A stretch of DNA of 40,576 nt from Mesostigma viride (lineage: Eukaryota; Streptophyta; Mesostigmatophyceae; Mesostigmatales; Mesostigmataceae), in NCBI GenBank assembly GCA_009746045.1, contig RPFO01001925.1, forward strand, positions 1 to 40,576, in the 5' to 3' direction. Every line of letters starts with the position of its first letter. Within the stretch, counting starts at the first letter, position 1. Made by a program: the position numbers and the translations under genes. Below, piece after piece: positions 24,575 to 34,657 of this stretch. Under the pieces are notes generated by a model, which saw only the letters and a program-made list of their open reading frames with translations, made no database searches and was not told where the DNA came from.

Positions 24575-26059
24575 CTAGGCGTCCCCCCTATGGGGCAGGG
24601 TTGCCTGCTTGCCATAGGGGTTCATCAAGTGGTACAACAGCTGATATTGTTCAGCTGCCTGCTGAGGCACTTTAGTGAGTGCATCAGCAGCGTTGTGTTT
24701 GTCCTCCACGTGACGGGTGGACTCCCAGTAGGTGGACTCCTGTTTCAGGACCACCCAGTCAAGATCAGTGTGGACAGCATAGGGGTTAGCAAGGAAACTG
24801 AGGACTGACTGACTGTCAGTGAGCAAGTGTGCCACCACCCCAGCATTGCTGCCTGCTTGCATCTGCAACCAAACCAGCACATGATTCAAGTACCTGGCAT
24901 GAAGCACTGCTGACACCACTGCCCTGCACTCAGCAGCATTGCTGCTGACAGCCTTGCGTCTATGCAACCGGCTGTACCATGAAATGAGAGACAAGGGTGC
25001 ATCATCATTCTGCACAAAATACAAGCCTGACTCCCTTGCCTGCATCTTGGTAATCTGCCTGGACTCCATGGAACTATCCATCATAGCTTGGATGTGAATG
25101 GTTTTGTGGAGATCCAAGGAGTGCAAGATAAGGGGAGGGCCCTCCTGGAGAGTTTTGGTGATGGCTTTGTGACCTACTTGCATCAAGACATCATCATCAA
25201 CTCTGCTAACCACAGCCAGGTGAGGTGCACACGTTGAGCACAACCACCCCAGCTTGCCTCTAATGGTAGGACAGGCTCCAGGTTTGATTTTTGTTTGCAA
25301 AACCTCCAAGCAGCTGTGCATGTAATCATTGGGAGAGTAGAGTGCACACACCCACTGGTTTTGATGCTGCTGGAGTTGTAACATTGTGCCACAAAATTTT
25401 ATGGCAGTGGTGCCCAGCTCTACTTGCTTGCCAATCTCAAAATGCTGTGACACTTGTTGAATAAAATCATCCACAGCACGCCTTGGCCCAGCAATCAGCT
25501 GATCATCCCCATGCCACACAAAGGTGAGAATGCCATGAGGGTGTGGGACCACAAAGAAGCAAGGGTCTATGTCATCATATCTAGCCCCTAACTTTTCAAA
25601 CACAGCCTGAGCTGACATCCTGAAAATGCGAGGAGCTGATTGCAGCCCTTCAACACCTATGTTAGCTTTCAGGTACTGCTGAGGGATGTGTTTTGCCCAA
25701 ACTCTGGGAGTGGAGACTACGTACACCTGACCATGCCACACTTGTTGTGCTATCTCAGGTGAGCCTTTCAGGAAAGCCCTTTTAATGTCTGTAGCCTTAC
25801 AGATATAGTCATCCCCATCATTGAGATGACCCACAAAGACAGACAGCAAGATTTTTAGGGATGTTTGCTGAATGCCTGGCGTGTACAACTCTGCCTCTGT
25901 CAGATCAGTGGTGCCCTTGAACTCTGTCACACAAGGTCTAGCATGAAAGATGACTGACCCATCTGCTGCTGGCTTATGTTTACACACAAACTTCAGGCGC
26001 AAGTGCTTGCACCCTGCAGGCTTTTTGTCAATAGGTGTGACAGGGGAGTATGAGAAGGA
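24575..26059 (-). CDS. Retrotransposon reverse transcriptase and RNase H
   Basis: About 494 codons following the amber codon at 26060-26062 in the same frame. It opens with PIDKKPAGCKHLRLKFVCKH, the standard start of a Copia RT. ATDIKRAFLKG is the first Asp motif of the palm and FVWHGDDQLIAG the second; HGDD replaces the common YVDD. The RNase H part includes SNAAECRAVVSAVLHARY, LLTDSQSVLSFL and the closing EDKHNAADALTK. All domains are present and the frame is open, so the enzyme may be functional. No ATG is placed suitably at its start, so translation must come from readthrough of the upstream frame. Confidence 0.85.
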   Translation of the reverse strand, partial: SFSYSPVTPIDKKPAGCKHLRLKFVCKHKPAADGSVIFHARPCVTEFKGTTDLTEAELYTPGIQQTSLKILLSVFVGHLNDGDDYICKATDIKRAFLKGSPEIAQQVWHGQVYVVSTPRVWAKHIPQQYLKANIGVEGLQSAPRIFRMSAQAVFEKLGARYDDIDPCFFVVPHPHGILTFVWHGDDQLIAGPRRAVDDFIQQVSQHFEIGKQVELGTTAIKFCGTMLQLQQHQNQWVCALYSPNDYMHSCLEVLQTKIKPGACPTIRGKLGWLCSTCAPHLAVVSRVDDDVLMQVGHKAITKTLQEGPPLILHSLDLHKTIHIQAMMDSSMESRQITKMQARESGLYFVQNDDAPLSLISWYSRLHRRKAVSSNAAECRAVVSAVLHARYLNHVLVWLQMQAGSNAGVVAHLLTDSQSVLSFLANPYAVHTDLDWVVLKQESTYWESTRHVEDKHNAADALTKVPQQAAEQYQLLYHLMNPYGKQATLPHRGDA

Positions 26060-28327
26060 CTAAGAGGATCTGGATTCTTCCCTGGCCTTGTTAAAGGCCT
26101 CCACCCATTTTAGGAATCCTATGTGTGTGCGACAGTCTTGCTCTATCTGTTCATAAGAAAGAGGAGACATTTTAGCCACATCATGCTTGCCCAATCCAAA
26201 TGAGTTGGGATGAAGTTTTTGGTTGTGAACCAGGTCTGCCACACAGGGTTCTTGCCCTGGGGCATACTTGGGTGTAGCAAATTTTACAGAAGCAATGTTG
26301 GTGTTAAGAAGTTTTTCAAGAGAAATTTTGAAATGATTCAGATCAACACCACCCATGTCCTGGATGGATAGTCTATCACTGGATATGAGGACACCAGGGT
26401 AACAGAGAAAAGGATCCCCCAACAAAGCATTCCCTTTATAACCTTCCAATACCTGAAAAGGAGTGGGGATACCGAGTATAGTCAACATGACCTGACCTAA
26501 TACCTTGAGGGATGACTGCCCTGAGAAATCAGCCACATGGTGCCAGGGTGAAGGTTCCAAAGGCAAATGGGGCACAGCCAGGGCACTGATAATGCTGACC
26601 TGGGCTTGTGTGTCCACTGCAACCATAAATGGGCTATTGTCATTCTGCCCAACCTTCCCCACCTTAGCTGATCCTGCAGCAGTTTGAGCTTTGGCTCTAT
26701 GAGCTGCTTGTAAAATGCGAACAGCGTCTGCTAGGCTGCGTTTGGAAGGTGCAGCTAGTGGCTGAGCTATGTTCACACTTGTAGAGGTGATAGGTTGCTG
26801 ATCACCTGTTTTGCCAATGTGACCCTCTGCTGCAGGGGGCCAATCCTGCAGTGACTGCCTGCAATCATCAAGGGTGACCTGGGTGTCACAGTGGGTGTGG
26901 CTCTCACACTCACCAGTGGGTGTTCCAAACAACCACTCACTGGGCAACGCTGGGATGCCAGGCAACTGTACAGGGCTGTCGGCCAACAGCTCTTCCTCCT
27001 CTGCCACGTCTGACACAGTTGGAAAATACAATTTCATCCTGTGAGGTGAACACCTGTGAATTTTTCCCGTGTCATTGTGTTTAACTAACACTGTCCTGCC
27101 AGTGGTGTTAAACTTTAGGATGGTGGCTGGCCCATGCCAGGTACCCACCTTGCCTAGTCCCGACTCCTTGTAGAATAGGACCTGATCCCCTTCTCTGAAG
27201 GTGGGACGTGGATGCTTTGCATCCTTGACAGCTAACCTGCTAGCTGTCTGTGCTCGCTGTGCGTTGTAGAGGGCTAGTACCTCAGGTGGATAAATGCCTG
27301 CATGCAATCCATCTGGTGTAATGACCACCCCTTGTGGGGTTTTCATGAGTGGCCTCCTGTTGAGGACTTGGCACAACCTGGTGGACCACAGAGCTCTGTC
27401 AGCATAGGACCCACTGTCAGCCAGCAGATTGCCATCTTCTTTGGCTACAAGGGTTTTAATGGACCTGATGGCCCTTTCAATAATGCCTTGCCTCTCATGA
27501 TCTTCTAGCCCAGCCAGATCAATAGCCTCACACCCTGGTTCATTGGCAAGACATGTGAACTGCTGATCCAGTAACAATGCCTCCACAGGGTAGTACCTGG
27601 CCTGAGCAATCAAGAGAGCCCTGAGCAACTGTGTCTTGTCCATTCCAGGTAATGGTTCAATGGTTGTGTACCTTGACCATGCATCTTTAAGTGCCAAGTA
27701 AGATTGTCCTTTGATATGAAAGACATCTCCTACCACCCTGCCCTTGCTCTTAGGTGGGGTAGCTACATGCCACTTAGGGGGTTTGGGTGCATTGAACTGA
27801 CAATGCTGGCAGTGGGATCTGACCACCTGGCATGCACGTCTGAGTGCTGCCCCCCCTATTGCTGCTGCCACCACCTCTGCACTCACTTCATGCCCATAAA
27901 GGAAATGCAACTGCAAAGCAAGCTCCTGAAAACTGATCTGAGCATCCTCTGCTGGGGACACTCTGCACACCTTGGGAACCATAGATGTGAAGGTTGGTTT
28001 AGAGACATAATCTTCTGAAACCAGCTGTAGCACCTTTCCAGAACTGCTCACTGCTCTGACAGTGGGGCATGCAGAAGAAGAAGGTGAAGCAGGCACACTC
28101 AAGCCAGCATGAGAGGGAGACTCACACTTCTTGCCGTAAGGAGGCCGCTTGCAGTCCTTGGGGTCACCGTGGGGCGGCCCGTGGCACTTGTGGCACAGGA
28201 CGTCCAAATGCCCCAGCTCGTCCACGTTCTTGCGGCAGGTGGGCCGCAGGTGGTACTTCATGCCACAGCGGGTGCACCGCTGAGAAGACTTGTCCTCCTT
28301 GTCCTGCTTCTTGTTGTTGTTGTTGTT

Positions 28328-28375
<48 letters not shown>

Positions 28376-29065
28376 ACTGTTGTTGTTGTTGTTGCTGGAG
28401 CTGCCCCCCTTGGAGGGAGACTGCCCCTTACCCTTGCCCTTGCCCCAGCCCCTGCCCTTGCCCTTGCCCTTGCCCTTGCCCTTGCCCTTGCCCTTAAACA
28501 TTTGTCCCAGCAGGGACTTGACTTCTGCCATAGTGACAGGTCTCTTGCTCCTGTCTTCCCTCTCCCTATCCTCCTCCTCCCTCTCTTCCCCCCTGACCCT
28601 CTTTACAGAGGTGCCCATGGCCCCCTGGCTAAGGGGAGCCAAGGCCAGCTTGATATAATCCAATGCCTCCTTCATGTCCTCCCAGTACTTTGCCATTCCT
28701 GTTGCAAGCATAGCGTAGGTGTTTTTGTCAAGTTTGAGTTTCTCAAGGAAGGAACGCAGCAAGAACTTGTGATCTAGCTGCTGGACATCAGGACGTGCTT
28801 TGATGGCTAGCTCATATTTCTTTGTCTCAGCCACATAGTCCACTGATGTGACCCTGTATTCCTCTACCCACCTGAATGCCCCATAGATGTCCACAGATGA
28901 GGGGGTGGAGAGGAGGTCAGTTAGCTCCTTCATGAAAGCCTCCCAAACTGCCCTAGCCTGCGTGTCCTGCCACTTGGGATACCTACGCTGGAAGACAAGA
29001 ATGAGATTCTGAATCTGAGAAGAGGACTGATGGTAAAATCCCCCTGCATGAGAGATCCAAACCAA
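26060..29065 (-). CDS. Retrotransposon zinc finger, integrase and protease
   Basis: 1001 codons, open. Residues 1-190: nucleocapsid-like region. 189-210: KGKGKG repeats. 225-252: pure Asn run from a GTT/AAC microsatellite. About 262-300: Cys/His zinc fingers (CTRCGMKYHLRPTC). About 385-425: integrase HHCC zinc site (HFLYGHE ... CQHCQ). About 445-535: integrase core with Asp in GDVFHIKG, Asp in LLLDQQF and Glu in QGIIERAIRS. About 640-690: KESGLGKVGTWHGPATIL, the GKGY-like C-terminal module. About 810-880: an aspartic-protease-like FMVAVDTQAQVSIIS and LLGDPFL. Protease after integrase is not the Copia norm. The frame ends in a single TAG followed in frame by the RT. Confidence 0.8.
28313..28498. 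repeat. GTT and CTTGCC microsatellites inside the retrotransposon polyprotein
   Basis: A (GTT)n tract at about 28313-28390 encodes poly-Asn on the minus strand, and a (CTTGCC)n tract at about 28440-28498 encodes Gly-Lys repeats. The Gly-Lys block is basic and could bind RNA. Confidence 0.85.
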
Positions 29066-31045
29066 TTCTTGACATTCAGTTCCTCCCTAGCCAGCTGCAG
29101 AGAGAGAAGTGCATGATTCCCCTGCTCCCTAGTATACCCCTCAGGCAGCCCCCTGACATTAATCCTATCCACAGGACGGTTTTCATTGTAAGTGGGCAAC
29201 CTAGAGGGGGATGCAGGGGGAGAGGGAGAAGATGGTGTTGCTGCTGCAGCATTCACAGGAGAGACCTGCTGAGAGGGAAGTGCTACTTGAGTGAGCTGAG
29301 CAGGATGGGCAAACATGGGCTGTGTAGGAGGGTTAGACAACATAGGGGTGGGCTGGTGGGGGTGTGAGTGTGTGTCACTTCCCGCCTCCTGCTGCGGGCC
29401 TCCTCCCAATCATGGAAGGTGGGAGAGAGGGACACTTCATCGTCAGTAGGGTTAGTAAGATTGTGATGCAACCAGGTAGGCAGAGTTAGCCACCTACCCG
29501 CCCCTCTCAGGATGGCGTTGTGTAGGAGCTCCAGCAAACGCACCAGACGCACCCTGCTGCCCTGCACCCTCCTCCCTGAGAGGAGAGCCTGCAGGGCAGG
29601 CAGCAGGTCGTCGCACACCCTGCGTGTGCCCTCTTGGAGGTTGGGCAGGCCCAGGATGTGCGTGATGATTGCACACACCAGGCTGCCCGCCTCCGCGACG
29701 TGCATCTGCTGGCTCCTGTCGGCCAGCCCACGGAAGGAGGCTGTGGCTGTCTGTATGGCACGCCACACGGCCTCATCACCAGGGTGATGAAGTCGCGACC
29801 TTGCAGGTCGCCCTCCAGCAGTGCTGGTTGCTGCCCAGCTGCGGTGGGACCCTGGGCCCCTCCGGCCCTGCCAGGGACTTGTCCTTGTTGCGACTAGAGG
29901 GGGCCTGCCCCCCAGAGCCGCTGGAGGTGCCCGTGACACCCTCCATGGGGGCTGCATCCCCCGCCAGCGCCGGAGGCGCCGGCGTCGCTGCCGGGGTCCC
30001 TGCGACCCCGGGCGCTTGTGTCGCCGCCGGGGTCCCTGCGACCCCGGTGGCCTCCTCAGCCACCTGGCCCCCCACGCTGGGCGGGGGAGCCTGCGGCTGA
30101 GGTTGGACCCTCTGACCTGCCAGAGGGTCCTGGGTGGCTTCACCACCCATGGGCGTGTTGGGGGCGTCTGCCGCCCCGCGCCCCGTCGCAGGCGGCATCG
30201 CAGCCGCCTCACGCCTATCCGGGCCCCAGCCAACTGGCGTGACTTGGGGCCACGCTGGCAACGGAGTCAGCGCGATCTCTGGTCTGGAGACCACGCGCAG
30301 CGCCTCTCTCTGGCGCTGCCTGGACGCCCACTGATCAACAGTGCCGGGGTTGTGCCTCGGCCGATTGGCGAAACAGTACAGCCAAACCGCCACCTGAACC
30401 AGTGGGAGCTGCATCCTAAGACGCCCCTCGATCAGCGAGTGCACCCGATGAACCTCTATCGCGTGTATCTCCTCATCTGGAAGCAACTGAAAACGTTGAG
30501 CAAGATCCGGCCGTTCACCGCAATGAACGCCGGGATGTCGTCCTCCCCAAGGGGGAGAAAATGGGGTGGGCGCCCGAACATGACCGGGGGCGGAACATGT
30601 TCCCCATACCGGTCAATGTCCATGGTGGCCATCTGTCGGCCCACGGAAAGGTTGCCAGACGTCGCAGGTGTCTGCGACGAAAGCTCAAGCGAAGGCCGAG
30701 GCCTCGCAGGCGGCACCTCGCCATCCTCCTCGGAGGAATCACTCCGCTCACGACCCCCGTCACCTGCGACGGGGAACGTCGTGCCCGGGGGACCTGCCCC
30801 CCAGGTGCCATGGCGGACGAACCGCCAGTGGCAAACGGCCGCCGCTCGCCATCCCCCGGGCGCCGGGCCCCACCTGCGGGCCCCGACGCCTGGGTTGGTC
30901 AGCGACCACCGTGCGGAAGGGACGTTGGGCGTCACCCTCGCATCGGTGGTGGAGGGCGTGCCCTCCGGCGAAAGGCGGGGTGAGGTGCGCCTGGCAGGCG
31001 CCTTCCCCTTGTTGTTGTTGCCGTTGTTGCCGTTGTTGGAAGCCA
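28930..31045 (-). pseudogene. Retrotransposon Gag region, frame broken several times
   Basis: From ATG 31045 (MASNNGNNGNNNKGK) the capsid-side region reads in at least four successive frames: about 31045-30480; 30486-29800, with HAIEVHRVHSLIEGRLRMQL and a Pro/Ala-rich linker; 29790-29400, with GLADRSQQMHVAEAGS and LRLLELLHNAIL-like helices; and 29409-28930, Pro/Ser-rich. It then joins the 1001-codon frame. The helical 29790-29400 part is the most capsid-like. The breaks could be sequencing indels, decay or an intron; the perfect LTRs argue against long decay. Homology is inferred from position and composition. Confidence 0.5.
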
Positions 31046-31088
31046 TATCTTTTTTTTGCTTAAAAAAAATATCGAACTTTTCAGTCCA

Positions 31089-31543
31089 AGTTGGATGGAG
31101 ACTAGGGACGACGAACAACTGCGAAAGCTGAGAGCGAATGATGATTGTATTACAATAATACAATGAGAGAGCGATGAAAGCTGAGGGCTCAGAATGGAAC
31201 TGGGCAGACTCGGGTGCTGTGGCACTCCCCAGTGCTACGCCTATATGCCTATGGCGGTGCTACCTGCAGCACACGACCAGTGGACAAGTGTACACTGCAA
31301 TGCCATGCGACCACGTCACTAGCATCCAGCTAAGACTCGGCCCGTCAGGCCCGGCTACACCGGACCTGGCGGGTCGAGCTAGCACCTAGGAACAGTCTGG
31401 CACTAACCGCACATCGGTCCACATGACACCTCAGTACCGTACACCCTGCCGTACTGTACTGAGGTGTCCCGCTCAGCCGCGGTAGGCAATACGCGGCGCG
31501 CAGGCCGGAAATCCGTGTGTCAGCCTAAGCATCTCATCTAACT
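31089..31543 (-). repeat. 5' LTR of the retrotransposon
   Basis: 455 bp direct repeat of 23056-23510; it is the upstream (promoter) LTR because the element reads on the minus strand. A CATATAG element on that strand (around 31240) may be its TATA box. Confidence 0.95.
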
Positions 31544-31548
31544 TCCTC
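31544..31548. repeat. Right target-site duplication (TCCTC)
   Basis: Exact copy of 23051-23055, directly after the LTR at 31543. Confidence 0.9.
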
Positions 31549-31630
31549 TTTCAATCTTTAATCCGAAAAGATTTCGTCTCTTTAAGCGCGCTACGGGCCG
31601 CCTTTTTTTGTGTGCACCAGGTACATCCTC
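31549..31630. promoter_or_regulatory. Divergent promoter region split by the retrotransposon
   Basis: AT-rich segment that, before insertion, was the gap between the leftward nucleotidyltransferase gene (start at 23043) and the rightward gene at 31631. It contains a 7-bp inverted repeat AATCTTT/AAAGATT and a run of seven T. The insertion separates it from the leftward gene by 8.5 kb. Confidence 0.5.
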
Positions 31631-31900
31631 ATGGCCACCGTCGCGTTGGTCGGGCGAGTCATCAAGACCAAGTACGAGCGAGGGGGCATCGCCGCATGCG
31701 ACCTCTTCGACTCCGCCATCACCGAGACCCTGGCGATTACCAAAGAGGTCGCCCGAGCCTACAGGGAGGGCAGGACGGGGCAGAAGGCGGAGGAGTTGTG
31801 GCGGATGTACTACTCCTTCGACGACAAGGACCACCCGTGCTACAAGGCCCTCGTCGAGGAGGCCGTCCGCGAGATGGCGGACGTGGTCAGGGCCTCGTAG
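31631..31900 (+). CDS. Small unrecognised helical protein
   Basis: 89 residues from ATG 31631. Predicted all-helical with an even charge pattern, no Cys cluster or membrane segment (core: AITETLAITKEVARAYREG, ending EAVREMADVV). It is intact and viral in GC content. It was divergent from the nucleotidyltransferase gene before the transposon inserted. Confidence 0.5.
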   Translation: MATVALVGRVIKTKYERGGIAACDLFDSAITETLAITKEVARAYREGRTGQKAEELWRMYYSFDDKDHPCYKALVEEAVREMADVVRAS

Positions 31901-31928
31901 AAGCCAGTCGTACTCATGGAGGCGCACT

Positions 31929-34258
31929 CTAGTCGTACCACTTCCCCTTTTTCGCTCGTTCCCTGTAGTCCCTTTGCCGTCGCTCCTGGGAAGTTTCCGA
32001 GGTCTCCTCCTCCGGCGCCTCCTCATCCGGCTCACCCGCATCCTTTTTGTCCCGGTTGTTCCAGCCATCCATTGCTTTCCGCATCCTCGCGGCCACCTTC
32101 TCCGACACCTGGGGTGTGAGCCTGTCGGGGGGGAGCCTGGCGCGTGCTGACTCCCGCGGGGTGGGGTCCCGAGTCAGCTCCTCCCGAGTCAGCTTCTTCG
32201 CCGACGACTTCATCCTCGCCCCTGCACCGGACTCGCTGGCCCCCCGCGTGAACCACCGCTCCTGAGGCTCCACCGGTTTGCCCGCCGACTTCCGCACGTA
32301 TTTTGACTCCCTGTCCCGCTCCACCTCGTCCGCCTTTTGGGGATTTTTTTCAAACTTCATATCTTTCAGATTCCGAGTCGGGAGCTGGTCGGTCAAAGAC
32401 TTAGGCGTCTTGTCCTCTATGATTAGCCGGGTAGCCACCGCCAAGGCTTCTTTGAGCGTCCGCTCCAGCCTCTGTCGCTCCTGAGGACGCAGCTTCTTGT
32501 TCAGCAGGCGAACACGGGTGGTCTCTATCAACTTGTCTTGGCGGAGGGCGGGCTCGTCGGCCTTCTGCTCGAGGAGGCGCCCGAGTCTCTCCCTCAAGAA
32601 CCTGTCTACATCGTCAAGCGCCCGCCGACGATCCCTTATACCCGCGGCGTCATTGGGGTGGTTTCTCGCGTACTCCTGAAACAGAGCCAACTTTTCTCTG
32701 TACCTGGCCATCGCGTCTTGGATACTCATCAGATCCCGCGTCGTCGGATCGGTGAGCATCCGCCGGATGTGTTCTGGCAAGTCCGGTATCTCGTCGTGGT
32801 CCAGGATCTCCACATTGCTAGGGCCCTCCCCGGACTGCGACCGAAGTTTCGCCTCCTGGCGCTTCACGCTCCGACTCAGCTTATTGTAATCTGGATGCCA
32901 TTCGCTCATACGGTCAAGTCTGCGGCGATCCCCGATCAATTTGCTGGCCTCGTTTGCGGGAACCCCGCCCTTATATATATCGCGCGCCAAGTTTGCGAGC
33001 GAGAACAGTCTCCACCGGTCGAGGTCTTCCGGGGTGTCCCCCGGCCGCGGGGGGTGCACTATCTCGTCGAACACGTCCTCGTGCGACCGCTGGGTGACGC
33101 GTCTCATCGTGTCTGGCGCGATGGACAGCTGCCGATCACTATCCCTCCATGGAACGACGGGTTGCAAAAAGAGAGGGGCGGATTGCAAGTTGAGAGGGGC
33201 ACGGTTCGGGACGCCGGCTCTCTCGCTCGCCCCCCCTGTGCGCTTTCTCGGTCTGGCGGATGTCACCTCCGCTTCGCCCCCCGCGCCTTCCACGCGATCC
33301 GGATCTGTCTCCGTGGTGTTCGTGTACGCGTCCGACCCTGGCTCTTCGGACGGGATAGAGTCATCCGCGCGCTGGCGGAAGACGAGCACGGGGTCATCGG
33401 GGTCGTCATCCTCAGGGGCGACGTGTTTGCGTCTGGCACGTCCTTGCGCGGAGTTGGCGCGCGTGTACATCGAACTCCCGCTGGCCACGTTTCCAGACAA
33501 GCTTGATTGGCGGGCCGGGCGGGAGCGACGCGGCCTGGTGGCAGGGTCAAAAAAACCCTCCGAGAACCCGCTGCCCTCCCGCCCTGGGGCCCAGGACCCC
33601 GCCGAGTTCGCCGCCAGCGGCGCTGTCTGCGGCCTTGTCCTCGGCAGCGGCGGTCGAGGGAACGCTCGCTCCCCCCGCCCCGAACGCTGCGACTGCGGAC
33701 GGATTGCGAAGAAGAGCGCGATTTTCGCGATCTGGCAGAGACGGCGCGGGCTCCGGGGGAGGGGACGTCAGAGGGGGGCGAGCCAAAGGAGGACGTGGGG
33801 GAAGAAGCGGACTTCGACCCCCCCGAGGCAGCTCTGGCTGGACGAGCCGGGAAATTCACAGAGGAGCGAGAAACGAGAGACCCCCCATCCCCCTGCATGC
33901 CGAGGGGAGGCGGGGTCCTCGTTTTTGAAGGCGCGCCGGTGTACCCGGGCGTGTAGGCCAGTGACGACATGGGCGTGGGGGGGGAGCCCGCGGATCTCGA
34001 AGACGCGGGTTCTCCACGCTGCCCGGATCCGCCGGCACGCGACCCTGAACGGACAGACGCCCCCGATCCGAAATACCCTGGGGCCGCTGTGGCGCGATAC
34101 CGGGCTCTGTCAATGTCGCGTAAATTTGGACGAGACGAAACTCGCGAGCCGGATCCCGACTCGAGGACGTCGTCCGTGAGATCGATGATGTCTGTATCCC
34201 CCATATACTCGACGACGTCGTCCGTGAGATCTATGATGTCCTTTCGTCGAGGCGGCAT
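31929..34258 (-). pseudogene. Large protein with two SUMO-interacting-like motifs, disordered middle and helical C terminus; two frameshifts
   Basis: From ATG 34258 the N terminus has two identical motifs, DIIDLTDDV at residues 7-15 and again at 23-31, each a hydrophobic core (I-I-D-L) followed by acidic residues: the consensus of SUMO-interacting motifs. A Ser/Arg/Pro-rich disordered region follows to about 33750. The frame shifts near 33745 and again near 33555 (runs of G and seven T), then stays open to 31929. The C-terminal ~450 residues are highly charged and helical, with coiled-coil segments (RDRRRALDDVDRFLRERLGR; RLERTLKEALAVATR). Joined, roughly 775 residues. No catalytic domain. It may bind sumoylated host proteins. 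Confidence 0.55.
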
Positions 34259-34307
34259 CTCCCATATCGAACGCTTCGATTTTTATCGTCGCCGCGATGT
34301 ATGACGC

Positions 34308-34526
34308 ATGGGGACGTGTCTGTGCAAAGTCGGCCCCGCCTCCCACCACATGGAGCAATCCCACAAGCCCCCCCCCAGTCTCCACGCGGATGTCCGATCC
34401 GTGATACGGATTAGGTGGGAGGCCATTCACAGCCGCCCCGGCGTCAGGCTTCCCACCCCTATCCCCTCCCCGAAAAGGTACGGAAGCGCCGTCGCGCTCT
34501 TCCCGGTAGACCGAACGGAGGTATAA
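34308..34526 (+). CDS. Short protein with possible N-terminal acylation signal
   Basis: 72 codons from ATG 34308, divergent from the SIM-containing gene. The N terminus MGTCLCK has Gly2, as N-myristoylation requires, and Cys4/Cys6 as potential palmitoylation sites, like dually acylated membrane-attached proteins. The rest is Pro/Arg/His-rich without a domain. Its stop lies within the TATAAAA box at 34522, so it could be a chance frame. Confidence 0.35.
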   Translation: MGTCLCKVGPASHHMEQSHKPPPSLHADVRSVIRIRWEAIHSRPGVRLPTPIPSPKRYGSAVALFPVDRTEV

Positions 34527-34528
34527 AA
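34522..34528 (+). promoter_or_regulatory. TATAAAA box
   Basis: GGTATAAAAGG, 130 bases upstream of the gene at 34658; a similar GGTATAAAG lies about 125 bases upstream of the gene at 1668. Probable core promoter with a ~100-base leader. Confidence 0.5.
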
Positions 34529-34657
34529 GGCGGGCGACCGACCTGTCTTGTACCCGATACCGCCGAGGAAGCCGCCCCGTCCGCGCCTGGATAGTTCGGA
34601 CGCGGCAAGGAAATTTTCTCCCTTTTACGGCAAAGAAAGGTCGCGCGGCCAGACGAC

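Larger units (their letters stand above)
23056..31543 (-). mobile_element. Copia-like LTR retrotransposon, 8.5 kb, minus strand
   Basis: Bounded by 455-bp direct LTRs (23056-23510 and 31089-31543) that differ at one base by eye (23141 G versus 31174 A), with a 5-bp target duplication. The LTR ends form a short imperfect inverted repeat (AGTTGGATG / CATCTAACT) rather than the usual TG...CA. On the minus strand the order is LTR, Gag region, zinc-finger/integrase/protease frame, RT/RNase H frame, a 1-kb non-coding tail, LTR. A TGGACTGAAAAG sequence next to the 5' LTR is a possible primer-binding site, and a purine-rich stretch (rc of 23511-23530) a possible polypurine tract. GC is lower than in the flanking viral genes. 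Recent insertion. Confidence 0.95.

Noticed and set aside
28313-28390. Poly-Asn run as an assembly artefact
   Set aside because: The tract is a real-looking GTT microsatellite that keeps the long frame open on both sides; only its exact length is doubtful.
28069-28777. Cys-rich and Val-rich plus-strand frames across the retrotransposon
   Set aside because: They are antisense readings of the GTT and CTTGCC microsatellites.
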